Positions 10,047 to 22,628 of a DNA stretch of 64,000 bases are shown in pieces. The notes beneath the pieces are model-generated. The model was not told the DNA's origin. It saw only the letters and a program-made list of their open reading frames with translations, and did not search any database. The DNA is from Prinsepia uniflora. Lineage: Eukaryota; Streptophyta; Magnoliopsida; Rosales; Rosaceae. The DNA is taken from assembly GCA_032719365.1 (NCBI GenBank), contig CM064875.1, forward strand, positions 20,745,674 to 20,809,673, given 5' to 3'. The position numbers and the translations under genes were made by a program. The stretch's first letter is position 1, and the number at the start of each line of letters is the position of its first letter.

Positions 10047-13000
10047 TGACAGGACCGCCCCCGGAAGGGGCATCGAAAACCGTGCCCGGTCCTGCTCCCG
10101 TCTGGCAAGTCGACTGAAATACCCAAGTTTACCCTCAGTACGTGCCAGACCAGGGATAGCCACATGTGCTTACTCATGCCTCTGCCCCTGTACAGCCTCG
10201 AACAACGCGCCACGACCTGGAGGGTCAATAAAATCAAAAGGTGTGAGTGGACAAAATGAATCAGTTTAGCAAAACGGTTACAACAAACGTTTTTACCCTC
10301 CGCGTGAAAAACCAATGCATGCATACAAAAATCATTTCGCAATCGGTTAACATTTTGCACAAAATAAAAACTGTGTATTAAATTCCAACATAAGGAAAAC
10401 TCGTATGAATCTCAAAATCATTGTTTCCGCTTTCTCAACCATCGGGTCTTAGCCCGCAATCATAAACACCGGGCCTCAGCCCAAAACCACGAATCAAAAC
10501 CAAATGCACAACATGATCCAAAACCAACAACCATATACCGGGCCACTGCCCAACTCAACTAAAACATCAGAAATCATCAATAAATCACAGGTCAATCATT
10601 TTGCTGGATATCAAGTGCGCCCGAGTCTTTAAACTCAAAACCATGCGCATAAACAGGCCTTCCTGGGATATCAACGAGTCTTTAAACTCAAAACATAAGC
10701 AATAGGCCTCGGGGGTATCACAGTAACCGAGTCTTTAAACTCACGAGTCTTTAAACTCATTAAGGGCCCTCCCCCATCATCAATTAACCGAGTCTTTAAA
10801 CTCAAAACGTGCTCCAGCAATAGCACCGGGTTTTTAAACCCAAAACAGTTTCCAAACACAACAACGGGTCTTCAAACCCAAAGCAGTTCTCAGCGGGTCT
10901 TTAAACCCCAAAACAGTTTATCAACCTCGACAACGTGGGGTCCATCCCCAAAATCATATTTTTCACACCAGGACCCATGGTCCGAATTTCCAGATTCATC
11001 TTCCCCAAATCATACTTTACAAACATAATCAAATCATCATGAAACACGGGGCAAGCAAAATCAGACCAAATCACTTTATTAAATCCTTTTTCATTCCCGA
11101 ATTCGAATTCGCAATAATGATGCCGTAAGCCGGCATCCGGAAGCATCATCCCGAACCCAAACCAAGAATCCACTTTAAATTTCCGAAAAACCGAAACTTC
11201 GTTCGTTAAAATTTCTTTTATGCCCCGAGCGTCAAGCCCGAAATCACCTTTTTCAAAATCCATTTTAATTCCTTGAACTCACTTCATTTCTCAAATCTCA
11301 TTATCAAAACATCAAGACCACAATCATAATTACCAAAATCACGATCCAAGCAAAACATACTCAAAGCCCACATTTAAGATCCTCAAAATCACAAGTCTCA
11401 TTTTAATTCCCCAATTCAAACATCAACAATGAACAAATCACCATAACTCAAAATCCCGTAAAACGTGTAAATCCAGAACGTTCTCGAAAAATGTGTCAAA
11501 ATCGTAAGTCACACTCGCAAATCATAAACAACCTTCTTAAATCACTTTACACCCATTTCATATAACTTCTTTCAATAAACCATCATTAAGCACACGAGTG
11601 ATCATAGTCTCGAAATACGTGTAATTTCACATGTATAGTAAAAATACGTATAAATACGGAAAACGAATACGTATAAATACGGAAATCAAAATCAATCACA
11701 ACTTATAATCATAATCATAAAATCATAAAGATAATTTATGCATGCATTAAATTTGAAAGCAACGTCCACTCACACACCGTTCAATAGGGCTCGGTTTCAT
11801 GCCGCACGCGGTTCCGTAATTTCCGATATTTTCCAGAAATTCCAAATCCTGCTCGAAAACATACTTTAGGGTCACTAAGGGCTTACATAAAAACATACTA
11901 ATTTCCCCCTAATTTTCCGGGAATTAATCCTTAATTACAAACATAATAGAAATCTTCGGACCCTCGGAACCACATCGAAACGGTGTCCGATAATTTCGAA
12001 ACCAACGCTAAAATGTTCGTTACAATGTGTAGGACAAAAGTCATGTTGGACCTACCTCGAAAATCGGCCCCACGCGCCGTCACGCGCCGCCGCAAGCGGC
12101 TGCGCGTGACACCCACGCGCCTGCTACAGTAACCCCAACGGTCACCATCCTCACCCGATTCCCTGGTAAACGGGTCGTCGACCCGCGTGTGTGACCCGGC
12201 CAAATCCCTGCGATAACCAATTAGTTTTCCATAATTGAACCCTTAAACAGGATCGAAATGAGTTTAATTAAAGGTCTGTGGCATCCTTGCCCATCGTCAC
12301 TGCCTAAAACCACCCTAATCGTACATGGGTCCTAATCGGGTTCAAAGTCCCCATACACTTCACAGTCCCTCAATTCCTCAATTGATTAGCTAGGAAGTAC
12401 TGTAACCTCACATAGACGGTTATTTTGAAACCAAATTACCAAGAACTCACCTCTAAATGCACGATCACAGACACGCGATTTTCTGGTCTTCCACTTGTCC
12501 GTTCAGAGCTCTAGGGGCTTCAGAGCATCGACTTGTCGATCTGGTTCGACTACATGATGTCCAAGAAAGCTGAATTGAGCCTTAATTTTTGTTGGGTTGG
12601 CCTACATTTTGGATTGGGATTTTGAAATTAGCTCGACCATTGTTTCGGGTTTCCAGAGCCCCTACTCACCCAAACCATCCACTCATCTCTCCTATCCTTC
12701 TCTCCCACTCTCACCAGTCCTCTGCCCGTCTCATTCCTCCCAGAAGTCTATCAAACCAGCACTAAGCCCACCAGCCCGACAGTGCTCTGTTTTTCCATTT
12801 CACGAGCCTCTGCACAGATTGCAGTGCTTGCTCCCCACACTTCACCTCGACCAGCCACCCCCGTGCTCAGCCTTCTGCCTCAGATTCCTCACTAATTGCA
12901 TAAACAATTAGTCCACGACAGCACTCCAATTCCAACCTCGCCCGTGCACACCCAGCTTCTGCCCGTTCTGATTTTCCTCACCTCAAAATGCCAACCCGTG

Positions 13001-13629
13001 CATAAAGAATCCTAATCCCATACCGTACATCAGTTCCAAGCTCCCACACTCACACACCAAGGCCACTAGCCAGTAAAATAATCTCCCGGACAGACCACCC
13101 ACGCACGGTGGTTCAGCCCCTGCGTCGCGGTTCCGAACAGGCCCCCGTGAAAATTACCAAACTGCCCTTGTGCACCAAATTACGAAATTGCCCCTCCATT
13201 TCCTTAGACCCATAACTTGGTCATCCGATGTCCGTTTCACGCGTGCCGCCTGTCGTTGTACTCGGGGCCTCGAGACGAACCAAATGGTCCTCGGTCCTCG
13301 AACCTCCCGATCAAAAAGTCAACATTTTCCCCTATTTTGTCCAAATTACGATAATGCCATTGGGCTTTCGAACGTCATAACTACCACCTCGAATGTCGGA
13401 ATCGAACGTGCCACCTGTCTATGATCTCGTGACGTCCCAAACTACGTCACGGTCACCGGTCAAAGTCCATTTGACCGTCCGAATAAAAGGTCAACGTTTT
13501 GCCCACGACTAGGGGCAAAAAGGTCATTTTGCATCGTTCGTCCGATTTCTCCCAACTAACCACCGGTTAACCCTCATTAATCTTGATTAGTTTCTAACCT
13601 AATCCCAAATTCCGGGATGGGTCGTTACA
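10047..13629 (-). mobile_element. Solo LTR 1 (Tekay-type), 3.58 kb
   Basis: Begins TGACAGGACC and ends GGGTCGTTACA on the plus strand, the reverse of the TGTAACGACCC ... GGTCCTGTCA ends of the Tekay LTR. A perfect target duplication CTAAT lies at 10042-10046 and 13630-13634. Inside are the hairpin GTCTGGCA (10100-10107) with TGCCAGAC (10143-10150), the inverted pair GTGAGTGGAC (10243-10252) and GTCCACTCAC (11764-11773), arrays of GGGC-N4-GCCC (about 10440-10555) and GAGTCTTTAAACTC (about 10622-10908), and two U3 modules near 13200-13530. No real gene is present; open frames here are chance. Confidence 0.85.
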
Positions 13630-13631
13630 CT

Positions 13632-13784
13632 AATTGTAAGGCTCAACATGTACATGCAATCTTGGGAGTATGCACATCCCCCTTGATGACTTGGAACCGA
13701 AGGAACATTTGCATAGGGCTCGTAGGCCCAACCTTGAGAAGAATAATAGCTATTCCACGATTCCATGGTACCTAGACACGTCAC
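13632..13784 (-). pseudogene. Unrecognised element-borne protein, N-terminal part
   Basis: About 90 bp after the primer site on the minus strand an ATG opens a frame reading MTCLGTMESWNSYYSSQGW and later QGGCAYSQDC. Solo LTR 1 cuts it at 13630. The rest is at 9301-10041. The Tyr/Trp/Ser-rich start is unlike the gag proteins I know. Confidence 0.4.
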
Positions 13785-13874
13785 AAAATGAAAACTAAAA
13801 CTTTATATACAAAACAAAAAGAAAAACCACTTAGTCAAATGAATCAAATAAAATGGACACAGTTGAGGAACAAG

Positions 13875-13893
13875 TCCCCCGGCAACGGCACCA
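13875..13893 (-). other. Primer-binding site of Athila-like element 1
   Basis: On the minus strand TGGTGCCGTTGCCGGGGGA, one change from the tRNA-Asp primer site used by Athila elements in the first part and one extra G. It lies six bases after the LTR end at 13900. Confidence 0.8.
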
Positions 13894-13899
13894 AAAACT

Positions 13900-14076
13900 T
13901 GATAAAGATTTTACCAAGCACAAAAGATGTACTAGGAAAAACCTCTACGTGTAATAAACTTTGCAAGTGCACAAGACGTGTAGATATAGTAGATGCAAGC
14001 AAAGGTTGATCCCATGAAGATTTGCTCAATGATATCCAATTCTATTTAACTCAATTGACTTAAGTGGAGTAGTTAA
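13900..14076 (-). repeat. Athila-like 1, 5' LTR, segment next to the primer site
   Basis: The U5 end of the LTR on the minus strand. It joins to 17342-17606 when solo LTR 2 is removed. Confidence 0.6.
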
Positions 14077-17000
14077 TGACAGGACCCATCCCAATCCCCC
14101 CGGGATTAGTGCGGGAAGACCCTGCTCTGGTCTGACACGAAGTGTCAGACAAGGGATATTTCCGACCTTTGCCCTCTCGGGCTATCAGAATACGCCAGGA
14201 TCCGGATGAGGTATGTGATATCTCGGTCTCTGCTATAGTCTACATCCGATGTCAACCTGAAGGGCAGTCAAAACATTAAAAGTTGTGAGTGGACAAAACC
14301 AAAGTTTATAAAAACATTTTAACGAGAAGACACTTGTACCCTTCACTAAAAGCATGCATGCATTCAAAAACCATTTAACCAAATGAAACCATATGTGGGA
14401 ACTAAGCCCAAAACCAAGATTGGAAGAACCATAATGAAAACGACCATGTGGGGCCACTGCCCAAATCCATAAAGGACTCTGCCCAAATCATAAGAAACCA
14501 ACCATATGGGCCACTGCCCCAAAACCTGTGTAAACACACATCATATATCATATCATATAACATACATCATATATACATATAATTCACACAACCAATCCTG
14601 TCACGGTTTCCAAAGCTACGCGCGTGCTACCCGGGGTCTCAAACCCAAGTCTTTCAGGTACCAAGTCAATGTCTGAAGACCAATGACCCGCCCTGAGGTC
14701 ATAGTACAAGCCTTCCTGAGAGTAAGGAACCCAACTAGGAGACTCCACTCAGTCGGTGCTCCGTGGCTACTCCGGGGTCCACCCAGGCCAACGACCCTCC
14801 CCGGAGGAGATAGAACAAGTAAAGGAAGGTATATGAACAAATATATACATAACATAAACATTCATGCGCGGTTCCCCTGAACCGTCATGATCCATAACAT
14901 CCATTATATTCATATACATATAGACAACATCCTCCATGACCGGTTCCCAAAACCGTCATGTACCATAATGACCTGACAAAGGTTCATGCCGGTTCCCAAA
15001 AACCGTCATGTACCACAATGACCTTTCCAGAGTTCATGCCGGTTCCCATAAACCGTCATGAACTTGAAAATTCATCTAGGGTCCCTGAACCGAAATCATC
15101 AGTGTAAAATAACTGGGTCTCGTGCCCGAACATATGACTCAACTGGGCACCGTGCCCGATATCTAAGGTTCAGTCACGACTCCGATCATAGTGATGTGTG
15201 CAACCATCCATCTAGGACCGCCCTTAATCCTGGTATGTAGCCGTGAACGTATCAACCGACGCGACCACCACAAGATCATGGTGCACTCATCACCGATCGA
15301 TATCCTGAACCGCCAGCACTCCGAAGTCGAGCCTCCCCAAGCTGCCTGACCACGAATCATGCATCGTGACCTCTCCGGAAGGAACACATCCCAATCCGGA
15401 GGCGAGCGTCATATCGTCGATCGTCGTGCATATAGCACTCGCCGGGACCACGATTTAGACCCGAAGGTCGTAAATAGCGTCTTATGCCTGAGACCAAACC
15501 AAATAGGTCTCATACCCGAGTTTATCCTTTTAGAAATCCAAAACCATTTCATTTAGAACAATAAAGACATACAGACCCGTATAGGCACCGTCTAGGGCCA
15601 AAACCTCGAAATACGTGCTTATACGTAACCACATAAAAATGCACACATGGCATCATCAAACATGTATGAAAACATATAATAAACATTTATGCATGCACCA
15701 ATTTAGAAAACAAGTTTCACTCACAAACCGTCCGAGCTGCCGCCTTGATTTGCTTGCCATAGGCTCTCCCGAGCCGATCACTATCACCGGAACTCCCAAA
15801 CCTGTCCAAATTGTAATAGAAGGTTACTAATTACTTAATTAACCTCCCACCAAAGCCCCGTAATTTTCCCAAACTTTTAACTATTTTTAAACCGACCCTA
15901 AACCTTCCGATGCCCCGAAACATATCGAGACGGTGTCCGATTCACACGAAACTAGTCCCAAAATGTTCATTACATCGAATAGAAGATTTCATATGTTGAA
16001 CACTTCCCCAAATTACTGTTCACGCACCCTCACGCGCCTCTAGAAGGCTCAGTTTACTGTTCATCGTCCCTAACCTTGGACGAACCGGTTCACCTACAAC
16101 TGAACCGGCCTGGATCGGTTCAACACCTAAAACCCATCCATTTTTTTTTCTTTTCCTCCCTTTTTAATCCCTAAAGCTTCCTACTTTCATTTCCTATCTT
16201 TTAGACCATTAAAACGATGCAAAAACCGTAAAACCCACACCTTAACCCGTCGTTCACGGTGGCCGGACCTTCCCTCGCCGTTCACCGCTGTTCCAGGCCA
16301 TCCCAAGCCACGAAAACAATCTTATTCAACTCCTAGGGTCCCCAGAAACCTTACCCAATTAAAGAAATCGAGTGAAAACCACTAAAACTCAAATTCGAAA
16401 TTTCAAATATTTTCTTACCTCACAGGTTCTCTCCGCCGTCCACCACCGTAAGCCACCACCTCAGTCATTGTTCTCAGTCCCTCACTCTCTCACACGATCA
16501 CACATGAGTACCCTAATGGTTATGGTGGTGTGGTGTTTGTGTGTTTGAAGAAAAATGAAGAAATATGCATATAGGGGGGGAGGGGGGGTTGTTCGGGTTT
16601 TGTGAGGATGAACAAAGATGAAGATGAATGAAGTGATGATGTTTGATCAGATGAGAGAAGAGAAATGAAGGGTGAGGATTTGAGAGATTAAGTGAAATGG
16701 ATGGATAGGATTGTGTGATAAAAAGGTTAATTATAAAATAATAATTATATTAATATTTAATTAAGTAGATCCACAATTTAGGGGTTTGGACCAATGGGAT
16801 GAGTGACACTTGTCACTTATCCATGGGACCCACTCAAAATATCTGGCCAATCAGAATTTGCCAACTCAGCCCCGCCCCCCGAAGTACGTGCATAGTGAAA
16901 TCGAACTTCCGTGACCTATAACTTCCCCGTTCGAAGTCCGATTTCAGCATGCCGCCTGCCTATGGATTCGTATCGTCCCGATCTACGTAACGGTTCTCGG

Positions 17001-17341
17001 CCCTCGGCCATCGGACCACTCGATCAAAAAGTCAACATTTGCCCCTTTTTAACCATAATTACCAAAATGCCCCTAAACTTCCGAACATCATAACTTCTTC
17101 CTCGAATGTCAGAATTGAACGTACCACTTATCTATGAACTCGTGACGTCCTAAACTACGTCACGGTCATCGGTCAAAGTCCATTTGACCGCCTGATCGAA
17201 AAGTCAACATTTTGCCCATGCCTAGGGGAAAAACGATCATTTTGCATCGTTCGTCCGATTTCGCTCAACTAATCACCGATTAGCCTCACTAATCATGATT
17301 AGTCACTAATCTAATCCTGGAATTTTGGACGGGTCGTTACA
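14077..17341 (-). mobile_element. Solo LTR 2 (Tekay-type), 3.27 kb
   Basis: Starts TGACAGGACCC and ends GGGTCGTTACA. Flanks are GTTAA (14072-14076) and ATTAA (17342-17346), a target duplication with one change. A near-perfect terminal hairpin is present: GTCTGACAC (14130-14138), loop GAA, GTGTCAGAC (14142-14150). The inverted pair is GTGAGTGGAC at 14285-14294 and a decayed partner TTTCACTCAC near 15715-15724. The central array consists of repeated CGGTTCCC..AAACCGTCATG units at about 14865-15062. No genes. Confidence 0.85.
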
Positions 17342-17606
17342 ATTAAACTACAATTGGGGGTTTGTTACGTTGAATGAATGTAAGTAAATTAACTAAGATT
17401 AAATAATTAAGTCGAGCTAGGGTTTCTATCCACCTTTACCAATTAATGTTTCGTTAGATTTCCTTGATTAGATTACTATGCATGTATCTGAATTAAGTGC
17501 CCGTGCAGGGGTTCGGTTAAGGTTCACCCCACACATATTATCTTCTCTTAGATTGCATGTTTAAGCATGATGTGCTCGCCCTTCAACAAATATTACCGAT
17601 GGTGTG
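17342..17606 (-). repeat. Athila-like 1, 5' LTR, middle segment
   Basis: LTR text between solo LTR 2 and solo LTR 3. It contains no gene. Confidence 0.6.
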
Positions 17607-20580
17607 TGACACGACCCACCCCCAATCCCCCGGGATTAAGGGTTAAGTTATGCTCCCGTCTAACTTATGTGTGACACGAAGGTTAAACCAACGTCCGATC
17701 TCCATGTAACACGTAAGCCGGACAAAGGATTTCCAAAACGAACCGTCCTCAAGTACCAGACTTCCCAGAGAGCGCAGAATCTACTGTGGATCGCTTGTGT
17801 GGTGTCTCTCTACCAACAGTCCGCACTGCAACAACCTGGAGGGTATCGAAAACATAAAAGACTGTGAGTGGACAAAAATAAATAATAAGTTTAGAAAACA
17901 GTTCATAAGAAATTACAATTATACCCTCCATTTAAAACCAATGCATGCATATAAAACCCTTTTCGTAAACCATCAATGAAAACCGGAAACATTTCCTTTT
18001 CTCAAATCTGTAATTCAAATCCAGGGCATCAGCTCAAAATCACAAATTAAACTCAAAGTATGGGAACTCAGTCCAAAACTCATCGAATCCACAAAATCCA
18101 AATCATCCGGACCATTTCCCAAAACATCAGAAAATCAGTGAAAAAACCAGTGAAAACATCAATTAATCGAGTTGCTGGATCTCAAGTGCGCCCGAGTCTT
18201 TAAACACAAAATCATGCGCATAATCAGGCCTTCCCGGGATATCAACGAGTCTTTAAACTCAAAACACAATCAACAGGCCTCGGGGGATATCACAATAACC
18301 TAGTCTTTAAACTCAAAACATATACCGAGTCTTTGAACTCAAAACATATCAATACAGGGTCCTCCCTTGTCAATCAACTGAGTCTTTAAACTCAAAACCA
18401 CATCCAGCCATTTTCTTTTTCTAGGTCTTCAAACCCAAAACCATTTTTCAATCAAGTGAAAACCATAGAAAATCCATATCCGAATTCGCAATAATGATTT
18501 CGTAAGCTAGCATCCGGAACCATCATCCTGAACCCAAAGCCAGAATTTCTCTTTCAAGTTTCAAAACCGAATCAAGAATCATCTTTCCAAAATTCAATTC
18601 CAAAACTGAAATCTCGTTTATTGAAATCACATGAATAGGGCTTCGAGCCCGAAATCACTTTTCAAAAGTCCATTATAAATCATATTTCAAATCTCGAAAT
18701 CAAATCATCAAAACCATGATCAAATCACAATAGAAATAGAAAACTTGTAAAACGGGCAAATGCGTCAAAATCTCGAAATTTGTGCAAAACCGTAAATCAT
18801 CATGATCATAATCATAACCATAGAACCACGTATAGAAAAAATTTAAAAACATTATGCATGCATCATAAGTTAGAAAGCAATGTCCACTCACATATCGTTA
18901 TGCCGATGCCTCGATACGCGTGCACTTATGCTTTCTCGTCCAATCCACTATCACCGGTTTTCCCGAACCTGTCCAAATCTCATAATAAGGTCACTAACTA
19001 CTTCATAATCCTTCTACTAAATCCTCGTAATTTTTCAGCATTTTTAACTATTTTTAAACGAGGCCTAAAACGTTCGGACATCCCAAAACATATCGAGACG
19101 ATATCTGATCGACTCGAAACCAGTGCCAAAATGTTCGTTACATCGAATACTTTAAAATTCATATTGGAACCATTCTCAAAAACCATGCCACGTGCTCACA
19201 TGAGCCGCCCAAAGGGGCTGCGTGTGGGCTTCACGCGCCTCAGCATTGTTCATCTCCTACCTCTATCAGACCGAGTTTGAACCGGTTTGGTCCAGTCGAA
19301 CCGACGTGGGCGGTTCTACCCCATATTTCCTTTATTTTCGATCCGTTTTTAATTCTAATTAGTCCTATAGGTTTGCCTCATTGTCCACAATCGTTTAGAC
19401 CCTTAAAAACAAGAACTTTAGGCCTGGAACTCATCTCCCAAAACGAAGGAGAAACTGGGCACTATTCGACATTCAGTCGTCGTATTTCCAGCCACCTCCT
19501 TCCTCCATGTTGATCTCAAACCGTTACTAGAACCTCCAGAAACAATTCCCAATTACTTAATTCGAATATCGGGCACCAAAACAGTAATTACCATTTTTTA
19601 ATCCTTGACTTACCAGTCACGGGTTCCACGACCACTGTCTATGACTGTCCTCGAAACCAGGCTCCCTCGTCTTCTTCAACCTCGGAAACCTCATCCATCA
19701 TACCAAATCAGTCAATAACTATGAAATCACCACGTGCCATTTGAATCTCAACAGGGGAGGTCACGGGTCTTACCGTTCCCAGTCCACCACCGTACACGAC
19801 GGTGCACTCCACCAGCCTCACTCTGCTCGTCTCAACCTCCCTTCCATGTTTGAGTCACAAAGTAAGGGCAAAGGATGGAAATTGAAGGTTGTGGATGGCA
19901 GAAACTCTCACGGTCTCTATTTTTTTCTGTTCCAAAATCGTATTAAACCGTTAACCCCATTTAAAATGCACATTTGAGGAGGTGAGCAAGGTTCTACAGC
20001 CATCCAGACCCAGCCAGGTGTCCAAAACCTTAGGGGCACACTTCCCAAAGCAGCCACATGTTCAAACTTAACTGGGCACAGATCCCAATGCAACTAAATG
20101 ACCATTTTACCCCTACCTTTCCAAAAATGCTATTTTACCCCTCACACGTTTAGACCAATAAGTAAGTCGTCTGAAGTCCGATGATGATGTGCCGCCTGTC
20201 GTTGTACTCAGGGGATCGAGACCTACCCAATGGTCCTTGAAATGCGTGAAAAGTCCATGTCGTATGAAAAGTCAACAAATTGCTCCTTTTTAACCAAATT
20301 ACCAAATTACCCTCGAACTTCCGAACGCCATAACTTTTTCCTCGAATGTCGGAATCAGACGTGTCACCTGTCTATGAACTCGTGACGTCCCGAACTACGT
20401 CACGATCATCGGTCAAAATCCATTTGACTGCTTGAACGAAAAGTCAACATTTTTGCCCATTCTAGGGGTAAAGTCGTCATTTCGCACCGTCCGTCCGAAA
20501 TCGCCCAACTAATCACCGATTAACTCACTAATTCATCATTAACCACTAATTTAATCCCGATTTTTGGAACGGGTCGTTAC
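17607..20580 (-). mobile_element. Solo LTR 3 (Tekay-type), last base displaced to 29206
   Basis: Starts TGACACGACCC and runs to GGGTCGTTAC at 20580; its final A is at 29206, beyond the Tekay element and its duplicated GTTAC. Flanks GTGTG (17602-17606) and GTGCG (29207-29211) form its own target duplication with one change. Inverted pair: GTGAGTGGAC 17864-17873 and GTCCACTCAC 18882-18891. An array of GAGTCTTTAAACTC variants lies at about 18195-18425. No genes. Confidence 0.85.
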
Positions 20581-22526
20581 TGTAACCCCCAAAATTCAAA
20601 AAATGTAATATTGTAAAATAATGAATAAAATGGCGTTTTTACCCCTGTGTTTGGTGTGGTCAATTTGTTGACTTTTTCATTGTAGGTTAAACAGACGTTG
20701 ACCAATGATCGTAACGTAGTTCGGGACGTCTCAAGTTCATAGACAGGTGGCACGTCCGATTCCGACATTCGAGGAAAAAGTTATGATGTTCTGAAGTTCA
20801 AGGGCATTTCCGTAATTTGGACGGTTAGGGGGAAAATGTTGACTTTTTGTTTGAGAATCGATTTCCACACGACTCGAGGACCGTTAGGTTCGTCTCGATG
20901 CCCCGAGTATAATGACGGGCGGCACGCATCAAACGGACATCGGATGACCAAGTTACGGGTCAGGGATGATGAGGGGCATTTTGGTAATTTGTCAACTGGG
21001 GGGCATTTTGAGCATTTTGCACGGCGGTTACTGTTCACCACCGTGGAACAGAGTGTGCACGGCCATGCCGTGAGTGCCCTGCACGATTTTATTGGTTATT
21101 CCTGATTGTGGGAGGCCAGATTGAATTGTTTAAGCCATTTGAGGCAGTGGGAAACATGTTTGAACAGACTGAAACCACACAGAGCACGGGCTAGGTTTAA
21201 AAATTGGCCATGGTTTCTGTATTGCGGGAAACAATTTTTCAGAGAGCAATCAGACGGTTTCCCACGGGTTGTTTGCCATTTGATCGATTAACTGAGTAGA
21301 GGAAGTGAGAGGGTTCATTTGGAATCAGTTGAGAGTTGAGAGCCGGAGAGAAAAACCAGAGAGCTGAGTTCTGGAAATTTGGGGGGAAATTCAAAGGTTG
21401 AGTTTTGAGGTGAGTTAAGCTAAACCGTGAGTGGACTTTTGATTTCTAAACCGAGCATGCATGACTATTTTTACTCATCTATCTTATGTTTTCATATATG
21501 ATTTTATGATGATGCTATGATATTTTTGTTTTACGTAATTTCACATTTTTCGAGGTGATTATCATACTTTACGTATTTCGAGGTTACGGTTTTCTCCTAT
21601 GCATGAATGATGTTTTGATGAAGTATTTGGATATGATTCTGCATGTTATGTTTTAATGAAGATTTGATTATATTTGTGAAGTAATTTCGGAAATTGCATG
21701 TGAAATCCGGATGTAAGTCCTATTATGACGATTTGTGATTATGGAATGATTTCTGGTAAACGGATCACGAAGGATCCTGGTTTATTGTGGCTTATAAAAT
21801 GATTTTGGGTTTAAAGACCCGGTATGATTGTTGGATCTAGTTTTGGGTTTAAAGACCCGGTTAATTGATGACGGGGGCGGGCCCGAAAATTGGGTTTAAA
21901 GGCCCGGATTGAGTTTAAAGACTCGTGAGTTTAAAGACTCGGTTATTGTGATACCCCCGAGGCCTATTGATTATGTTTTGAGTTTAAAGACTCGTTGATA
22001 TCCCGTGAAGGCCTGATATTGAGTTTAAAGACTCGGATGGATCCAACGGCTTGATTGTGATTACTTAATCAGTTACTTGGTTTGGTTGATTGGAAATTCG
22101 AAAATGACGATTTCTGGATTTTGTTAATATTATATTATTTTACATGAGTTATGACGGTTTTCTGTAACGTTTTCCATGTGTTTCGGAAAAAGGGTTTTCA
22201 AATGTTTAGTATGCGGTTTTCGAATATCTGGTTATGCATGCGTGTTATAAAACTGGAGGGCGAACTCCGATTTCGTTAAACTGTTTTCTGTAAACTTTTG
22301 TTTCGGTCCACTCACACTTTGTTGTTTTAATTACCCTCCAGGTCGTGGTACAAGTTCGGGGGCTAGCGCCGAGGCAGAGGCAGAGGCATAAAGTTTTCTG
22401 TTGCGGAGTAGTTAGTACACAGAGTAGGATTTGTTCTTTATCTTGTTTTGTAATATTATGCTCTGTGAAACTATGGACTTGAAGTCTAGGTGATAATCGA
22501 GGTGATAATCGGGGTGGGTCTTGTCA
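20581..22526 (+). repeat. 5' LTR of the Tekay element
   Basis: Starts TGTAACCCCC (the 3' LTR has TGTAACGACCC) and ends GGGTCTTGTCA. Contains two U3 modules of about 170 bp (20650-20820, 20821-21000), GTGAGTGGAC at 21427-21436, GCATGCAT at 21455-21462, seven near-palindromic 14-mers at 21807-22034, ATGCATGC at 22234-22241 and GTCCACTCAC at 22306-22315. It lacks the terminal hairpin segment present at 29059-29165 of the 3' LTR. Confidence 0.9.
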
Positions 22527-22528
22527 AT

Positions 22529-22540
22529 TGATATCAGAGC
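22529..22540 (+). other. Primer-binding site of the Tekay element (tRNA-iMet)
   Basis: TGATATCAGAGC, one base different from TGGTATCAGAGC, complementary to the 3' end of plant initiator Met tRNA. It sits two bases after the LTR end. Confidence 0.85.
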
Positions 22541-22628
22541 CTAGGTTTACGGTTCGTGTCTGGCACTTGGGTATACCTCGATTATTGTACTAACTTATGC
22601 CTCTTACAGAAAAAAAGGACGATCGGCC

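Noticed and set aside
12597..12911. 104-codon proline/serine-rich open frame
   Set aside because: Inside solo LTR 1 in a CT-rich stretch; no support as a gene.
18780..19280. 166-codon plus-strand open frame
   Set aside because: Lies antisense in solo LTR 3, low-complexity start, not shared by the other LTRs.
21807..22034. CRISPR-like array of short repeats
   Set aside because: Eukaryotic LTR, irregular spacing, self-complementary repeats that vary, no cas genes.
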